Part shown: in pieces, positions 7,304 through 14,768 of the stretch
Position numbering within the stretch: the first letter of the stretch is position 1
Layout: each line of letters opens with the position of its first letter
Assembly (NCBI GenBank): GCA_937880335.1
Contig: CALFLJ010000028.1
Span: 1 to 21,352 of the forward strand
Length of the DNA: 21,352 nucleotides
Source of the DNA: an uncultured Succinatimonas sp.
GTDB lineage: Bacteria; Pseudomonadota; Gammaproteobacteria; Enterobacterales; Succinivibrionaceae
Direction of reading: 5' to 3'
Notes under the pieces: model-generated
What the model was told of the DNA's origin: nothing
Seen by the model: the letters and a program-made list of their open reading frames with translations, nothing else
Database searches by the model: none
Program-made: the position numbers and the translations under genes

Positions 7304-7646
7304 AATTAACTCCTAATCTGTATGAAAAACCATAATTTAATGTTGCACTTAAATTTATGTTTTATAAGGGCATGAAAGCATTATGCACGCTCAAAGCGTT
7401 TATAAAATCTTTTGCTATTATAATTTTGATCTACTTCAAATTTTTTTGCTTTTTTTCAGATAATTAAGAGCTTATGTTTTATCAAATTAAAAATAAACTG
7501 CCACAGATAACGGTCAAAAAGAAAATTTTTTTTAAGACAAAAATTTACTCTTTATTTTATTATCATATGTTTCATGTAGTTAACTTATGTACACGGACGG
7601 AGCCCTAAGCTTAAATGCATAGGGCTCCGTCCATTAGATTAACCCC
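7304..7646. other. 343-bp gap with hup upstream region
   Basis: Upstream region of hupB. It holds a minus-strand TATAAT (7417-7422) without a good -35, a short inverted repeat ACGCT/AGCGT (about 7385-7397) and the 13-bp hairpin described separately. No gene is visible. Confidence 0.6.
7595..7632 (-). terminator. Strong hairpin after the lon operon, no U tract
   Basis: A perfect 13-bp GC-rich inverted repeat: GGACGGAGCCCTA (7595-7607) and TAGGGCTCCGTCC (7620-7632), loop 12 nt. It begins 14 nt after the stop of the 119-aa gene, where a terminator is expected, but neither strand has a T run after it. It may stabilise the 3' end, be part of a Rho-dependent end, or act as a leaky block before hupB. 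Confidence 0.55.
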
Positions 7647-8006
7647 CTACTTTCGAGGATGTTCCCTGTCGTAGCTATCAATATATTGCAAAACATCAGG
7701 TAGCAAATCATCCTCAAGGTGCATAATCTTACGTTTAAGCTCATCTGCTCGCTCATCATTTATATAACGCAGATTATCTTCAAAATCATTAAGATTTGGC
7801 AAAAGATTCTCCACATTAACAGCCAAAGGACGAATTATTTTCATAAAAGCCTCAGGATTTAACACCTCTTTACTCTTTGTCTTAGGCGACAGTTTCTCAA
7901 GGACATTTATAAGTTCATCTGCAGCCTTGAAGATTTGACTAATCTCATCCTCAATTGGAGCTTTCTGTGCTTCATTATTTTTAAGCTCTAAATCTTTATC
8001 ACTCAT
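7647..8006 (-). CDS. Acidic 119-aa protein coupled to lon, unknown function
   Basis: A soluble, charged, mostly helical protein without signal peptide or cysteines; leucine/acidic heptads at about 20-40 and 85-110 could form coiled coils. It does not match any family I recognise. It overlaps the end of lon by 8 nt, the ATG being embedded in the last lon codons (GAT GAG TGA), with GAGGA 8 nt upstream, so its translation is almost surely coupled to lon. This implies a function linked to Lon, such as an adaptor or regulator, but that is inference from position only. In enteric bacteria hupB normally follows lon directly, so this is a lineage-specific addition. A strong hairpin follows its stop. 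Confidence 0.8.
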   Translation of the reverse strand: MSDKDLELKNNEAQKAPIEDEISQIFKAADELINVLEKLSPKTKSKEVLNPEAFMKIIRPLAVNVENLLPNLNDFEDNLRYINDERADELKRKIMHLEDDLLPDVLQYIDSYDREHPRK

Positions 8007-10506
8007 CCTTTTTATCCTCTTTTATAGCCTCTTTTTCTGTTGACTTTTCCTCAGACCAGGCTGTAGTAGGTTTAAATTCATAAGGATTGTTTTCTAAAGC
8101 CTGAACTAAAACTTCCTCAATTCTTTTAACTGGTAAAATGTTAAGGGAAGACTTTACATTTTCAGGAATATCCCAAAGATCTTTTTCATTTTCAAAAGGA
8201 ATTAAAACGGTTTTTATCCCACCCCGAAGAGCTGCTAATAACTTTTCCTTAAGACCGCATATAGGTAAAACATCACCTCTTAAGGTGATCTCACCTGTCA
8301 TAGCTACATCAGCCTTTACAGGGTTGCCGGTTAAAGCTGAAACCATAGCAGTTACCATACCAATACCTGCCGATGGGCCCTCTTTAGGGGTTGCACCTTC
8401 AGGCACATGAATATGAAGATCACATGTCTCATAAAATGATGGATCAAGATGAATGGAGCGAGCCAAAGTGGGTACTAATGTCATACCTGCACCAATACTC
8501 TCTTTCATCACCTCACCTAGTTTTCCTGTAAGCTGATGTTTGCCCTTACCCTCATTTGCCACAGCCTCAAGCTGTAAGATATCGCCACCTAAGGTGGTCC
8601 AGGCTAAACCATTAACAAGTCCAACCTTATTTTCTGAGAGCTTTGAGGTAAAATCATAACGGCGAGGTCCTAAAAGCTCATGTATTGTCTCAATAGAAAT
8701 TGACGTTTTTTCAAGCTTTTTAGAACGTTTCTTATTACCCTCCTTAAGCATCCAGGCTTTAATGGTCTTACGAGCAAGTTCGTTTATAAGACGCTCAAGA
8801 CCACGGACGCCAGCCTCATGGGTATAGTAACGAATAAGCTCATAAATAGCATCATCGTTTATATCAAACTCATCGACCTTGAGGGCATTGGCACGTAACT
8901 GCTTTGGAATTAAGTGATTACGGGCAATATTATATTTTTCATCCTCAGTATACGAGGATAAATCAATAATCTCCATTCTATCTAATAGAGGCTGTGAGAT
9001 ATTGTATGAATTAGCTGTAGTCACAAACATGACATTAGACAAATCATAGTCAAGCTCAACATAATTATCCTCAAATGTAGAATTCTGCTCAGGATCTAAA
9101 ACCTCAAGCAAAGCATCTGCCGGATCCCCGTGGATTGAGTCTGATACCTTATCAATCTCATCTAATAAGAATAAAGGATTATTAACCTTAGCCTTAATCA
9201 TATTCTGAATAATACGACCAGGTAATGCTCCAATATAGGTACGACGGTGGCCTCTGATTTCAGCCTCATCATGAAGACCGCCTAAGGCCACACGCACATA
9301 ATTACGCCCTGTCGCCTTTGCAATAGACTGACCTAATGAGGTCTTACCAATACCTGGAGGTCCCATTAAGCAGAGAATTGGACCATGCAGTCTATCGGAT
9401 TTTGCCTGAACTGCCAGGTATTCTAAAATACGATCTTTGACCTTCTTAAGTCCATAATGCTCTTTCTCTAAAATCTCCTGAGCTTTTTTCAGATCATGAT
9501 TTATCTTAGATGATTTACGCCATGGTATATTTAATAAGGTTTCAATGTAGGATGAAACCATACTATATTCAGCAGAGTTGGCATTCATTGTAGAAAATTT
9601 GCCTATCTCTCTTTTAATTCTCTCAATAACCTCAGACGGTGCGTCTAAAGTCTTAAGCCTATCTCTAAAGCTTTTAACATCTGATGCATCATCGTAATCT
9701 AATTTAAGTTCTTTCTTGATAATGCGCATTTGCTCATTTAAGAAATACTCTTTCTGATTACGCTCCATAGAGGCTTTAGCCTGTTCAATTAAATGACGCT
9801 CAAGCTCATTTTTATAGGAGTACCCATTTAAAAAGCTAATTAGAAACTGAGCTCTTTCAACAGGATTTAAATTGCCAAGGAGCATAAGGCGGTTAGATGC
9901 ATCTAAAGTTAAAATCTGAGCTAATTCATCTGTTAGAACAGAAAGATCGCTTTCATCTAAAAGGGTTGAAATTATATTCTTAGGTACACTCTGACCAATT
10001 AAAGGCTTAATGGCCTCAAGGCTATTATCCATAGCGTACTGCATGGACGAACGCAAAGTACTTATATAGTCAAAAGCAGTCTTTTCATCAACTGAGACCT
10101 CATCGACAATCTCAATCTCTGCCATGCGGCAGGAATTTTCATCAGATTCGATAAGTTTATTTAGCTTAAAGCGTTTTAATCCTGAGATAAGACAGGAAAT
10201 TGAAAACTGATCCTTTTCCTTTACCTCTAAAATGGAGGCAATTACACCAAAAGGATATAAACCATCAAACTGTGGATTTTCTTCTTTCTCATCATATTGA
10301 CAGCAAACCGCCAGAAGCTGATTTTCAAGAGCTAAAGCTTGACGTACTGATTTAACTGACTCATTACGTGAAATAGTCAGCTGCATCTTTGTATGAGGGG
10401 TAATGGTCAATCCACGGATTGCCAGTAACGGTATGGTATGAACACTCTTATCTGCAAGTAAAGTAGAAATGTTCACTACTTTTTTCTTTTTTGCCTTATT
10501 TACCAA
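7999..10506 (-). CDS. lon: ATP-dependent protease Lon
   Basis: An 835-aa AAA+ serine protease that degrades damaged and regulatory proteins in the cytoplasm as a hexamer. Domain order: N-terminal substrate domain (about 20-220), coiled linker (about 230-330), AAA+ module with Walker A GPPGIGKT (382-389) and Walker B FLLDEID (446-452), then the protease domain (about 625-810) with the Ser-Lys dyad S712 (in KEGPSAG) and K755 (in GLKEK). It is about 50 residues longer than the enteric enzyme, mainly a lysine-rich N-terminus and an acidic tail. The start is TTG, supported by GGAG about 6 nt upstream and a basic KKKK N-terminus; an in-frame GTG at codon 11 is an alternative. Position 750 is Cys where Gly is usual (LPIGGLKEK). 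A terminator precedes it, so it may have its own promoter or be read through from clpX. Confidence 0.97.
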   Translation of the reverse strand: MVNKAKKKKVVNISTLLADKSVHTIPLLAIRGLTITPHTKMQLTISRNESVKSVRQALALENQLLAVCCQYDEKEENPQFDGLYPFGVIASILEVKEKDQFSISCLISGLKRFKLNKLIESDENSCRMAEIEIVDEVSVDEKTAFDYISTLRSSMQYAMDNSLEAIKPLIGQSVPKNIISTLLDESDLSVLTDELAQILTLDASNRLMLLGNLNPVERAQFLISFLNGYSYKNELERHLIEQAKASMERNQKEYFLNEQMRIIKKELKLDYDDASDVKSFRDRLKTLDAPSEVIERIKREIGKFSTMNANSAEYSMVSSYIETLLNIPWRKSSKINHDLKKAQEILEKEHYGLKKVKDRILEYLAVQAKSDRLHGPILCLMGPPGIGKTSLGQSIAKATGRNYVRVALGGLHDEAEIRGHRRTYIGALPGRIIQNMIKAKVNNPLFLLDEIDKVSDSIHGDPADALLEVLDPEQNSTFEDNYVELDYDLSNVMFVTTANSYNISQPLLDRMEIIDLSSYTEDEKYNIARNHLIPKQLRANALKVDEFDINDDAIYELIRYYTHEAGVRGLERLINELARKTIKAWMLKEGNKKRSKKLEKTSISIETIHELLGPRRYDFTSKLSENKVGLVNGLAWTTLGGDILQLEAVANEGKGKHQLTGKLGEVMKESIGAGMTLVPTLARSIHLDPSFYETCDLHIHVPEGATPKEGPSAGIGMVTAMVSALTGNPVKADVAMTGEITLRGDVLPICGLKEKLLAALRGGIKTVLIPFENEKDLWDIPENVKSSLNILPVKRIEEVLVQALENNPYEFKPTTAWSEEKSTEKEAIKEDKKDE

Positions 10507-10527
10507 GACTTTCTCCAGACTTTAGAC

Positions 10528-10558
10528 TTAAAAAGGCCTCAGCTAAAACTGAGACCTT
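10528..10558 (-). terminator. Terminator between clpX and lon
   Basis: On the minus strand AAGGTCTCAG pairs with CTGAGGCCTT (10-bp stem with one G-U pair, which only works in the minus-strand RNA), loop of 6 nt, then TTTTTAA. It lies about 45 nt after the clpX stop and 22 nt before the lon start, so it may be leaky and set the clpX/lon ratio. Confidence 0.88.
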
Positions 10559-10603
10559 ATATGCAAATGCTATATTTTATCTAGCAGTAAACAATGTTTA
10601 TGG

Positions 10604-11908
10604 CTAAACACTTTTTGCATTTTCATGAACTGACACTAAACTGCGATCATCACCGTTGTTCTTTCTTATGACCAAAGGTTCCTGTTTTTTCTCAACAGTG
10701 TCCTGATCGACAACCACTCGTTCTACATCTTTTACAGATGGGATATCAAACATTGTATTTAAGAGAAGACCCTCAACTACCGAACGCAAACCTCGAGCTC
10801 CGGTATGACGTTTGATAGCCTGATCGGCAATGGCATTTAAAGCCTCTTGCGTAAACTCAAGTTTAACACCCTCAAATTTGAACATAGCCTCAAATTGGCG
10901 CAAAATTGCATTTTTAGGCTCAAGTAAGACACGGATTAAATCCTCACGGCTTAATTCACCTAATGCTGTAATAACCGGAAGTCTACCTAAAAATTCAGGG
11001 ATAATACCAAATTTTACTAAATCGTCAGGTTCTACATTTTGATACTTGTAAGTTGTGGTTAAAGCCTCATCCTTACCATATACCTCAGCACCAAAACCAA
11101 TTCCGGCCTTCTTTGATAAACGCTTTTCCACAACTTTATCAAGACCGTCAAAAGCACCGCCACAGATAAATAAAATCTGAGAAGTATCTACCTCAATCAT
11201 CTTATCTTGGGGATGTTTTCTACCCCCGTTTGGAGGAACTGATGCTACAGTACCTTCAATTAACTTAAGTAAGGCCTGCTGAACACCCTCACCTGAAACG
11301 TCTCGGGTAATGGAGGGGTTCTCGCTCTTACGGGCAATCTTATCAATCTCATCGATGTAGATAATACCTTTCTGAGCCTTGTTTACATCAAAATTGCAAT
11401 TTTGTAAAAGTCTTACAATAACATTTTCGACGTCCTCACCTACATAACCGGCCTCAGTTAGGGTAGTTGCATCTGAAATTGCAAAAGGAACGTTTAAAAA
11501 ACGGGCTAAGGTTTGAACCAATAAAGTCTTACCTGAACCTGTAGGACCTACTAACAGAATATTAGATTTTCCAAGCTCAACTCCATTTTCATCATCGTTG
11601 TGCTTAAGACGCTGATAATGATTGTAAACAGCTACGGATAAAACCTTTTTAGCCTCATCCTGACCTATTACATATTCATCTAAATGTTTAGCAATCTCAT
11701 GAGGGGTTGGAATATTCTCTAAATCAAGCCCCCCATTCTTAGCATCAGGTTCAGCTTTTGCCACCTGACCTTTCTTTTGCAACATGGAATAACACTGAGT
11801 GATGCAGTCAGAGCAAATACAGTAGCCATCTCTGGCCTTAATCAAAGTTCGTTTAGGAGATGAGCTCTGGCCACAAAAAAGACATCTCATCTTGGTTGTA
11901 TCAGTCAT
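10604..11908 (-). CDS. clpX: ATP-dependent Clp protease ATP-binding subunit ClpX
   Basis: A 434-aa AAA+ unfoldase that recognises substrates (for example ssrA-tagged proteins) and threads them into ClpP. Visible in order: N-terminal zinc-binding domain (C9, C12, C32, C35), Walker A GPTGSGKT (121-128), pore loop GYVG (154-157), Walker B IIYIDEID (182-189), the RKH loop (230-232), the IGF loop that docks on ClpP (270-273 region, GIGFG), arginine finger in EFLGRLP (about R309) and sensor II GARGLR (370-375). Length and motifs are typical. AGAGGA sits 7 nt before the ATG and the gene starts 3 nt after the clpP stop, so clpP and clpX form one transcription unit. A terminator follows. Confidence 0.98.
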   Translation of the reverse strand: MTDTTKMRCLFCGQSSSPKRTLIKARDGYCICSDCITQCYSMLQKKGQVAKAEPDAKNGGLDLENIPTPHEIAKHLDEYVIGQDEAKKVLSVAVYNHYQRLKHNDDENGVELGKSNILLVGPTGSGKTLLVQTLARFLNVPFAISDATTLTEAGYVGEDVENVIVRLLQNCNFDVNKAQKGIIYIDEIDKIARKSENPSITRDVSGEGVQQALLKLIEGTVASVPPNGGRKHPQDKMIEVDTSQILFICGGAFDGLDKVVEKRLSKKAGIGFGAEVYGKDEALTTTYKYQNVEPDDLVKFGIIPEFLGRLPVITALGELSREDLIRVLLEPKNAILRQFEAMFKFEGVKLEFTQEALNAIADQAIKRHTGARGLRSVVEGLLLNTMFDIPSVKDVERVVVDQDTVEKKQEPLVIRKNNGDDRSLVSVHENAKSV

Positions 11909-11911
11909 CGA

Positions 11912-12541
11912 CTAATCCTCTAATTGGCTCTTAACAATTTCACCGCGATTTTTAATAACATGATCAATTAGACCATAACTTACAGCCTCAGATGCAGACA
12001 TAAAGTTATCACGATCAGTGTCCTGTTCAACTAATGCTAAAGGTTTTCCTGTATTTGCAGACAAAATCTCATTTAAGGTCTGCTTTATACGTTGAGTCTC
12101 TTTGGCATGAATCATAATGTCAGAGGCCTGTCCCTTAAAACCACCTAATGGTTGATGGATCATTATACGGGCATTTGGAAGAGCAAAACGTTTACCCTTA
12201 GCTCCACCTGCTAAAAGAAAAGATCCCATAGAACATGCCTGACCTAAGCATAAGGTACATACGTCAGGTTTTATATACTGCATGGTATCGTAAATTGCCA
12301 TACCAGCTGTAACAACACCGCCTGGGGAGTTTATATAAAGGTAGATATCCTTGTCAGGATCTTCTGATTCTAAAAACAGGAGCTGAGCTACGATTAGATC
12401 TGACATATGATCCTCGCCCTCTCCTGTTAAAAAGATCACACGCTCTTTTAACATGCGAGAATAAATATCGAAAGACCTCTCTCCGCGAGCGGTTTGTTCA
12501 ATAACCATGGGGACAAGCGTAGATGCTAAGCGTTCCTGCAT
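11912..12541 (-). CDS. clpP: ATP-dependent Clp protease proteolytic subunit ClpP
   Basis: The tetradecameric serine protease chamber used by ClpX. From the preferred start the protein has 209 aa: short propeptide (MQERLAST), mature N-terminus LVPMVIEQT, then the catalytic triad S104 (GQACSMG), H129 (MIHQPLGG) and D178 (TDRDNF), and the SFD/IYSR motif near the start. Length is normal (~207 in E. coli). Start choice: the longest frame starts at GTG 12562, directly after an in-frame TAA, but it has no Shine-Dalgarno at normal distance. The ATG at 12541 also lacks one, unless a hairpin between AGGAGG and the ATG is folded (see the element at 12542-12592). I prefer 12541. Cys precedes the active serine, which is seen in other ClpP proteins. 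Confidence 0.95.
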   Translation of the reverse strand: MQERLASTLVPMVIEQTARGERSFDIYSRMLKERVIFLTGEGEDHMSDLIVAQLLFLESEDPDKDIYLYINSPGGVVTAGMAIYDTMQYIKPDVCTLCLGQACSMGSFLLAGGAKGKRFALPNARIMIHQPLGGFKGQASDIMIHAKETQRIKQTLNEILSANTGKPLALVEQDTDRDNFMSASEAVSYGLIDHVIKNRGEIVKSQLED

Positions 12542-12592
12542 TCTCGATCTGCTGCGCGTCACTTAGTAAAACCAAATTTGCGCAGTCCTCCT
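12542..12592 (-). promoter_or_regulatory. Structured Shine-Dalgarno element of clpP
   Basis: Minus strand: AGGAGG (12587-12592), 1 nt, then CTGCGC (12580-12585), a 22-nt loop, GCGCAG (12552-12557), 10 nt, then ATG (12541). The 6-bp GC stem, once formed, places AGGAGG about 11 nt from the ATG. The alternative GTG start lies in the loop. The tig element at 14131-14189 has the same layout. Confidence 0.6.
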
Positions 12593-12713
12593 TTTAATGA
12601 AAGTTAATAAAAGCTCAAAGCGTTGCTTTAAGCGATAAAGAGTCCTTAAAACATCAAAAAAATTTGATTTTTTAAGGGCGCTTTATATATTTGAAAAGTT
12701 TCCCTCTTTTAAA
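12566..12713 (-). promoter_or_regulatory. clpP 5' region with hairpin
   Basis: Between the tig terminator and clpP. It contains a 9-bp hairpin with 3-nt loop, GCTTAAAGC/GCTTTGAGC on the minus strand (12614-12634, one G-U pair). I saw no convincing sigma-32 promoter, although CTTTTCAAA followed by CCCTTAAA (about 12670-12700) is a weak candidate. Confidence 0.35.
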
Positions 12714-12765
12714 AGGCCGGTATCACGCCCTTATAAATCATCAAGATTTCAGGCAATACCGGCCT
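12712..12765 (-). terminator. Terminator between tig and clpP
   Basis: On the minus strand AGGCCGGTAT (12756-12765) pairs with ATACCGGCCT (12714-12723), followed by TTTT. The 32-nt interior adds AAATC/GATTT and GCC/GGC pairing, making a long imperfect hairpin. The short U tail suggests partial read-through to clpP. Confidence 0.8.
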
Positions 12766-12795
12766 AAAACACTAGCACAAAGCCTTATGTTTTAA

Positions 12796-14130
12796 TTACT
12801 TGTTGTTAACCATTTCGTCAAATGACTTAACAACTTCACCATCGCAGGCCTTTTCCATAGCCTTGGCAACTAAATCACGCTCATAGGCGGCATTCATGAT
12901 GTTAGCCATAGCCTTCTTATCTGCGCGCATTTGCTCTTTAACCTTGTCAGCATCCTCGTAGGCAATTGCATACTGATTTAAGATATGCTCTACGGTTTCA
13001 TTTGATGGAGCGGTATAGTCAAAGCTCTTAGCTAATGCCTTGTAGATTAAGTATAACTTAGCACGATCTGCACCCTCTTTCTCAAACTCTTCCTTCTGAG
13101 CATTTAACATCTTCTCATCAGGAGTGAAGCGATACATAGATGCGATCTGACGCTTGAAGTTCTCGCGGGCATTCTCGGTCTCAGCCTTTATATAAGTCTG
13201 TGGAACTAAGAGATCAGAGTACTGTGCTAATAAAGCCTGATTTAAATCGTTAGAAGTACGGGAGGTGAAAGCACGGTCAAGCTCACGCTCCATATTCTTG
13301 CGTAATAAAGCCTTAAACTCAGCCTCATCACCAGACTTGATGCCATAGAGCTTGTAGAAGTCAGAGTTTAACTCTGGGAGAACACGCTCAGATACGGAGT
13401 TTACTGTGATGTCAAAAGTACCCTCTTTGCCAGCTAAATCCTGAGCATGATACTCTTGAGGGAAAGTGGCCTTAATGGTGAACTGCTCTTGAGCCTTGTG
13501 ACCTACTAACTGCTCTGAGAAGCCTGGAATCATTGGTGTTGTACCTGGCTGAACCTTAAGCTCACCCTTGCCACCATCATTCTCAACAGCCTTGCCGTCT
13601 ACAGAGAGAACAAAGTTTACAGAAGCTAAGGTGTCGTTGGAGATTGCAAGATCATCCTTAACCTGCCACTTGCCCTGCTGCTCCTGAAGCTTCTTAACCA
13701 TGCTCTCAACATCAGCATCGGTTACCTCACACTTTAAGTGCTTAAGCTTGAGCTCATCTAATGGCTTAACAGAAACCTCAGGCTCAACCTCAACGGTCAT
13801 GGTGTAAACAACATCGGTCTCACCTTCGAGCTTATTGTCATCGTTAAAGCCAATCTCAGGAGCTGAGACAGCCTCCAATCCGCTCTCTTTTAAAGCGTCT
13901 CTATAGGTACCATTGATGATGGCATCGATGGTCTCTTCAACGATCTGATAGCCAAAGTGCTGCTTAATTACATTAGTAGGAATATGGCCCTTACGGAAAC
14001 CATCTAAACGGGCGTTCTTAGCAACTTTTGCAAAAGCTTTCTTACTGAAATCTTTAACAGCGTCACTTGAAACAGTAACAGTAATGAGGTTTTTTAAACC
14101 TTCTTTTTTCTCGGTGGAAACCTTGATCAT
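12796..14130 (-). CDS. tig: Trigger factor (ribosome-associated chaperone)
   Basis: A 444-aa chaperone and peptidyl-prolyl isomerase that docks at the ribosome exit tunnel and shields nascent chains. Order: N-terminal ribosome-binding domain with signature GFRKGHIP (44-51), FKBP-type isomerase domain (about 167-248, with MIPGFSEQLVGHK and FPQEYHAQDLAGK), and helical C-terminal arms (about 250-440). Length is close to the usual 432. Its codons (more CTC/GCC and fewer AT-rich synonyms than the flanking genes) are those expected of a highly expressed gene. It heads the cluster and is followed by a terminator. The ATG is beyond doubt by homology, but no Shine-Dalgarno lies at normal spacing (see the structured element). 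A promoter about 380 nt upstream implies a long leader. Confidence 0.98.
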   Translation of the reverse strand: MIKVSTEKKEGLKNLITVTVSSDAVKDFSKKAFAKVAKNARLDGFRKGHIPTNVIKQHFGYQIVEETIDAIINGTYRDALKESGLEAVSAPEIGFNDDNKLEGETDVVYTMTVEVEPEVSVKPLDELKLKHLKCEVTDADVESMVKKLQEQQGKWQVKDDLAISNDTLASVNFVLSVDGKAVENDGGKGELKVQPGTTPMIPGFSEQLVGHKAQEQFTIKATFPQEYHAQDLAGKEGTFDITVNSVSERVLPELNSDFYKLYGIKSGDEAEFKALLRKNMERELDRAFTSRTSNDLNQALLAQYSDLLVPQTYIKAETENARENFKRQIASMYRFTPDEKMLNAQKEEFEKEGADRAKLYLIYKALAKSFDYTAPSNETVEHILNQYAIAYEDADKVKEQMRADKKAMANIMNAAYERDLVAKAMEKACDGEVVKSFDEMVNNK

Positions 14131-14189
14131 AAACTTAAGTGCGAAACTTCTATTTAAAAATATTTAACTTAAAAGTCTCGCGTCCTCCT
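14131..14189 (-). promoter_or_regulatory. Structured Shine-Dalgarno element of tig
   Basis: Minus strand: AGGAGG (14184-14189), AC, then GCGAGACTT (14173-14181), a 23-nt AT-rich loop, AAGTTTCGC (14141-14149), 10 nt, then ATG (14130). The 9-bp stem has one G-U pair that is only possible in the minus-strand RNA. Folding cuts the distance from 53 nt to about 12. Nothing else before the ATG resembles a ribosome binding site. Confidence 0.65.
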
Positions 14190-14280
14190 GATTACATGGT
14201 GTTAAAAACTTAGCTTATAAACCTAAAGAAATTTTACCTAAGGCTTATAAAACCTAATTTAAATCTTGAGCTTTTATATA

Positions 14281-14479
14281 TTGAGAAATAATTCTAACCC
14301 TCTTAGATTTTTAAGGGGAAGGCATATTTAATGCCTGTCCAAAAATTCTCAATTTTTCAATGGATTTTACACCATTTAGCAAGTTAACCTAAAGTAAGAA
14401 TACTTATACTCTTTATCTGAGGGTAGGTTAACTAATCAAGATTTAGCTTACAGTTATTCAACAAAACTGATGAGCTAAA
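14281..14479 (-). ncRNA. Candidate structured leader of tig
   Basis: Three consecutive foldable segments. (1) 14281-14352: outer TTGAGAA/TTCTCAA enclosing a GGA-c-AGGCAT/ATGCCT-TCC hairpin and a weaker CTTA/TAAG hairpin. (2) 14382-14433: perfect 10-bp AGTTAACCTA/TAGGTTAACT with an inner AAGTA/TACTT hairpin. (3) 14442-14479: TTTAGCT/AGCTAAA enclosing CAGTT/AACTG. All would be transcribed if the promoter at 14518 is used. I recognise no known riboswitch, and AT-rich DNA folds easily, so the call is tentative. Confidence 0.3.
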
Positions 14480-14517
14480 ATAAGCTTAACTTACTCTAGC
14501 GTCATTTAAACTTGCTT

Positions 14518-14547
14518 ATTATACACAAGACTCACTTAGTTAAACAA
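14518..14547 (-). promoter_or_regulatory. Sigma-70 promoter of tig
   Basis: On the minus strand TATAAT (14518-14523) with a preceding TGTG, and TTGTTT as -35 (14542-14547), spacer 18 nt. The start would be near 14511, giving a leader of about 380 nt. Confidence 0.6.
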
Positions 14548-14768
14548 ATGTGAAAAAGTAAGAAGTGCTGTTAAATGCGAAAAAAAACAAAATTTTTATA
14601 AAAGTTTTATATATTTTTTTTTATTTTTTTACTCAAATAAAAAAAATAAATCATAACTTTAGCTAAAAAAAGCAATCAACATTGATTTTTTCAAAATTAT
14701 CTAAAAAAATTAAACCAAGACATGCAAAAATAAAATCAAATAAATAAATTTAGCAGGTTAGTTTTGAG

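Larger units (their letters stand above)
14131..14768. other. 638-bp divergent region between tig and the GH84 gene
   Basis: No gene visible. From tig outward it holds the structured ribosome-binding element, a near-direct repeat (GCTTATAAACCTAA at 14213-14226, GCTTATAAAACCTAA at 14243-14257), three stem structures (14281-14479), the tig promoter, an extreme AT tract (about 14578-14660) and a small palindrome AATCAA/TTGATT (14674-14687). Confidence 0.6.

Noticed and set aside
12542..12562. GTG at 12562 as the clpP start
   Set aside because: It gives seven extra residues, has no ribosome site at normal spacing, directly follows an in-frame stop and lies in the loop of the hairpin.
12563..12592. 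Short leader peptide starting at CTG after AGGAGG upstream of clpP
   Set aside because: The CTG is only 1 nt from AGGAGG, too close for initiation; the hairpin explains the sequence better.
7387..12625. Shared 12-mer GCTCAAAGCGTT upstream of hupB and clpP as a common regulatory site
   Set aside because: Repeats of this length are expected by chance in 21 kb and the flanks differ.
12660..12705. Sigma-32 heat-shock promoter for clpP
   Set aside because: The -35 and -10 candidates each differ too much from the consensus to support a confident call.
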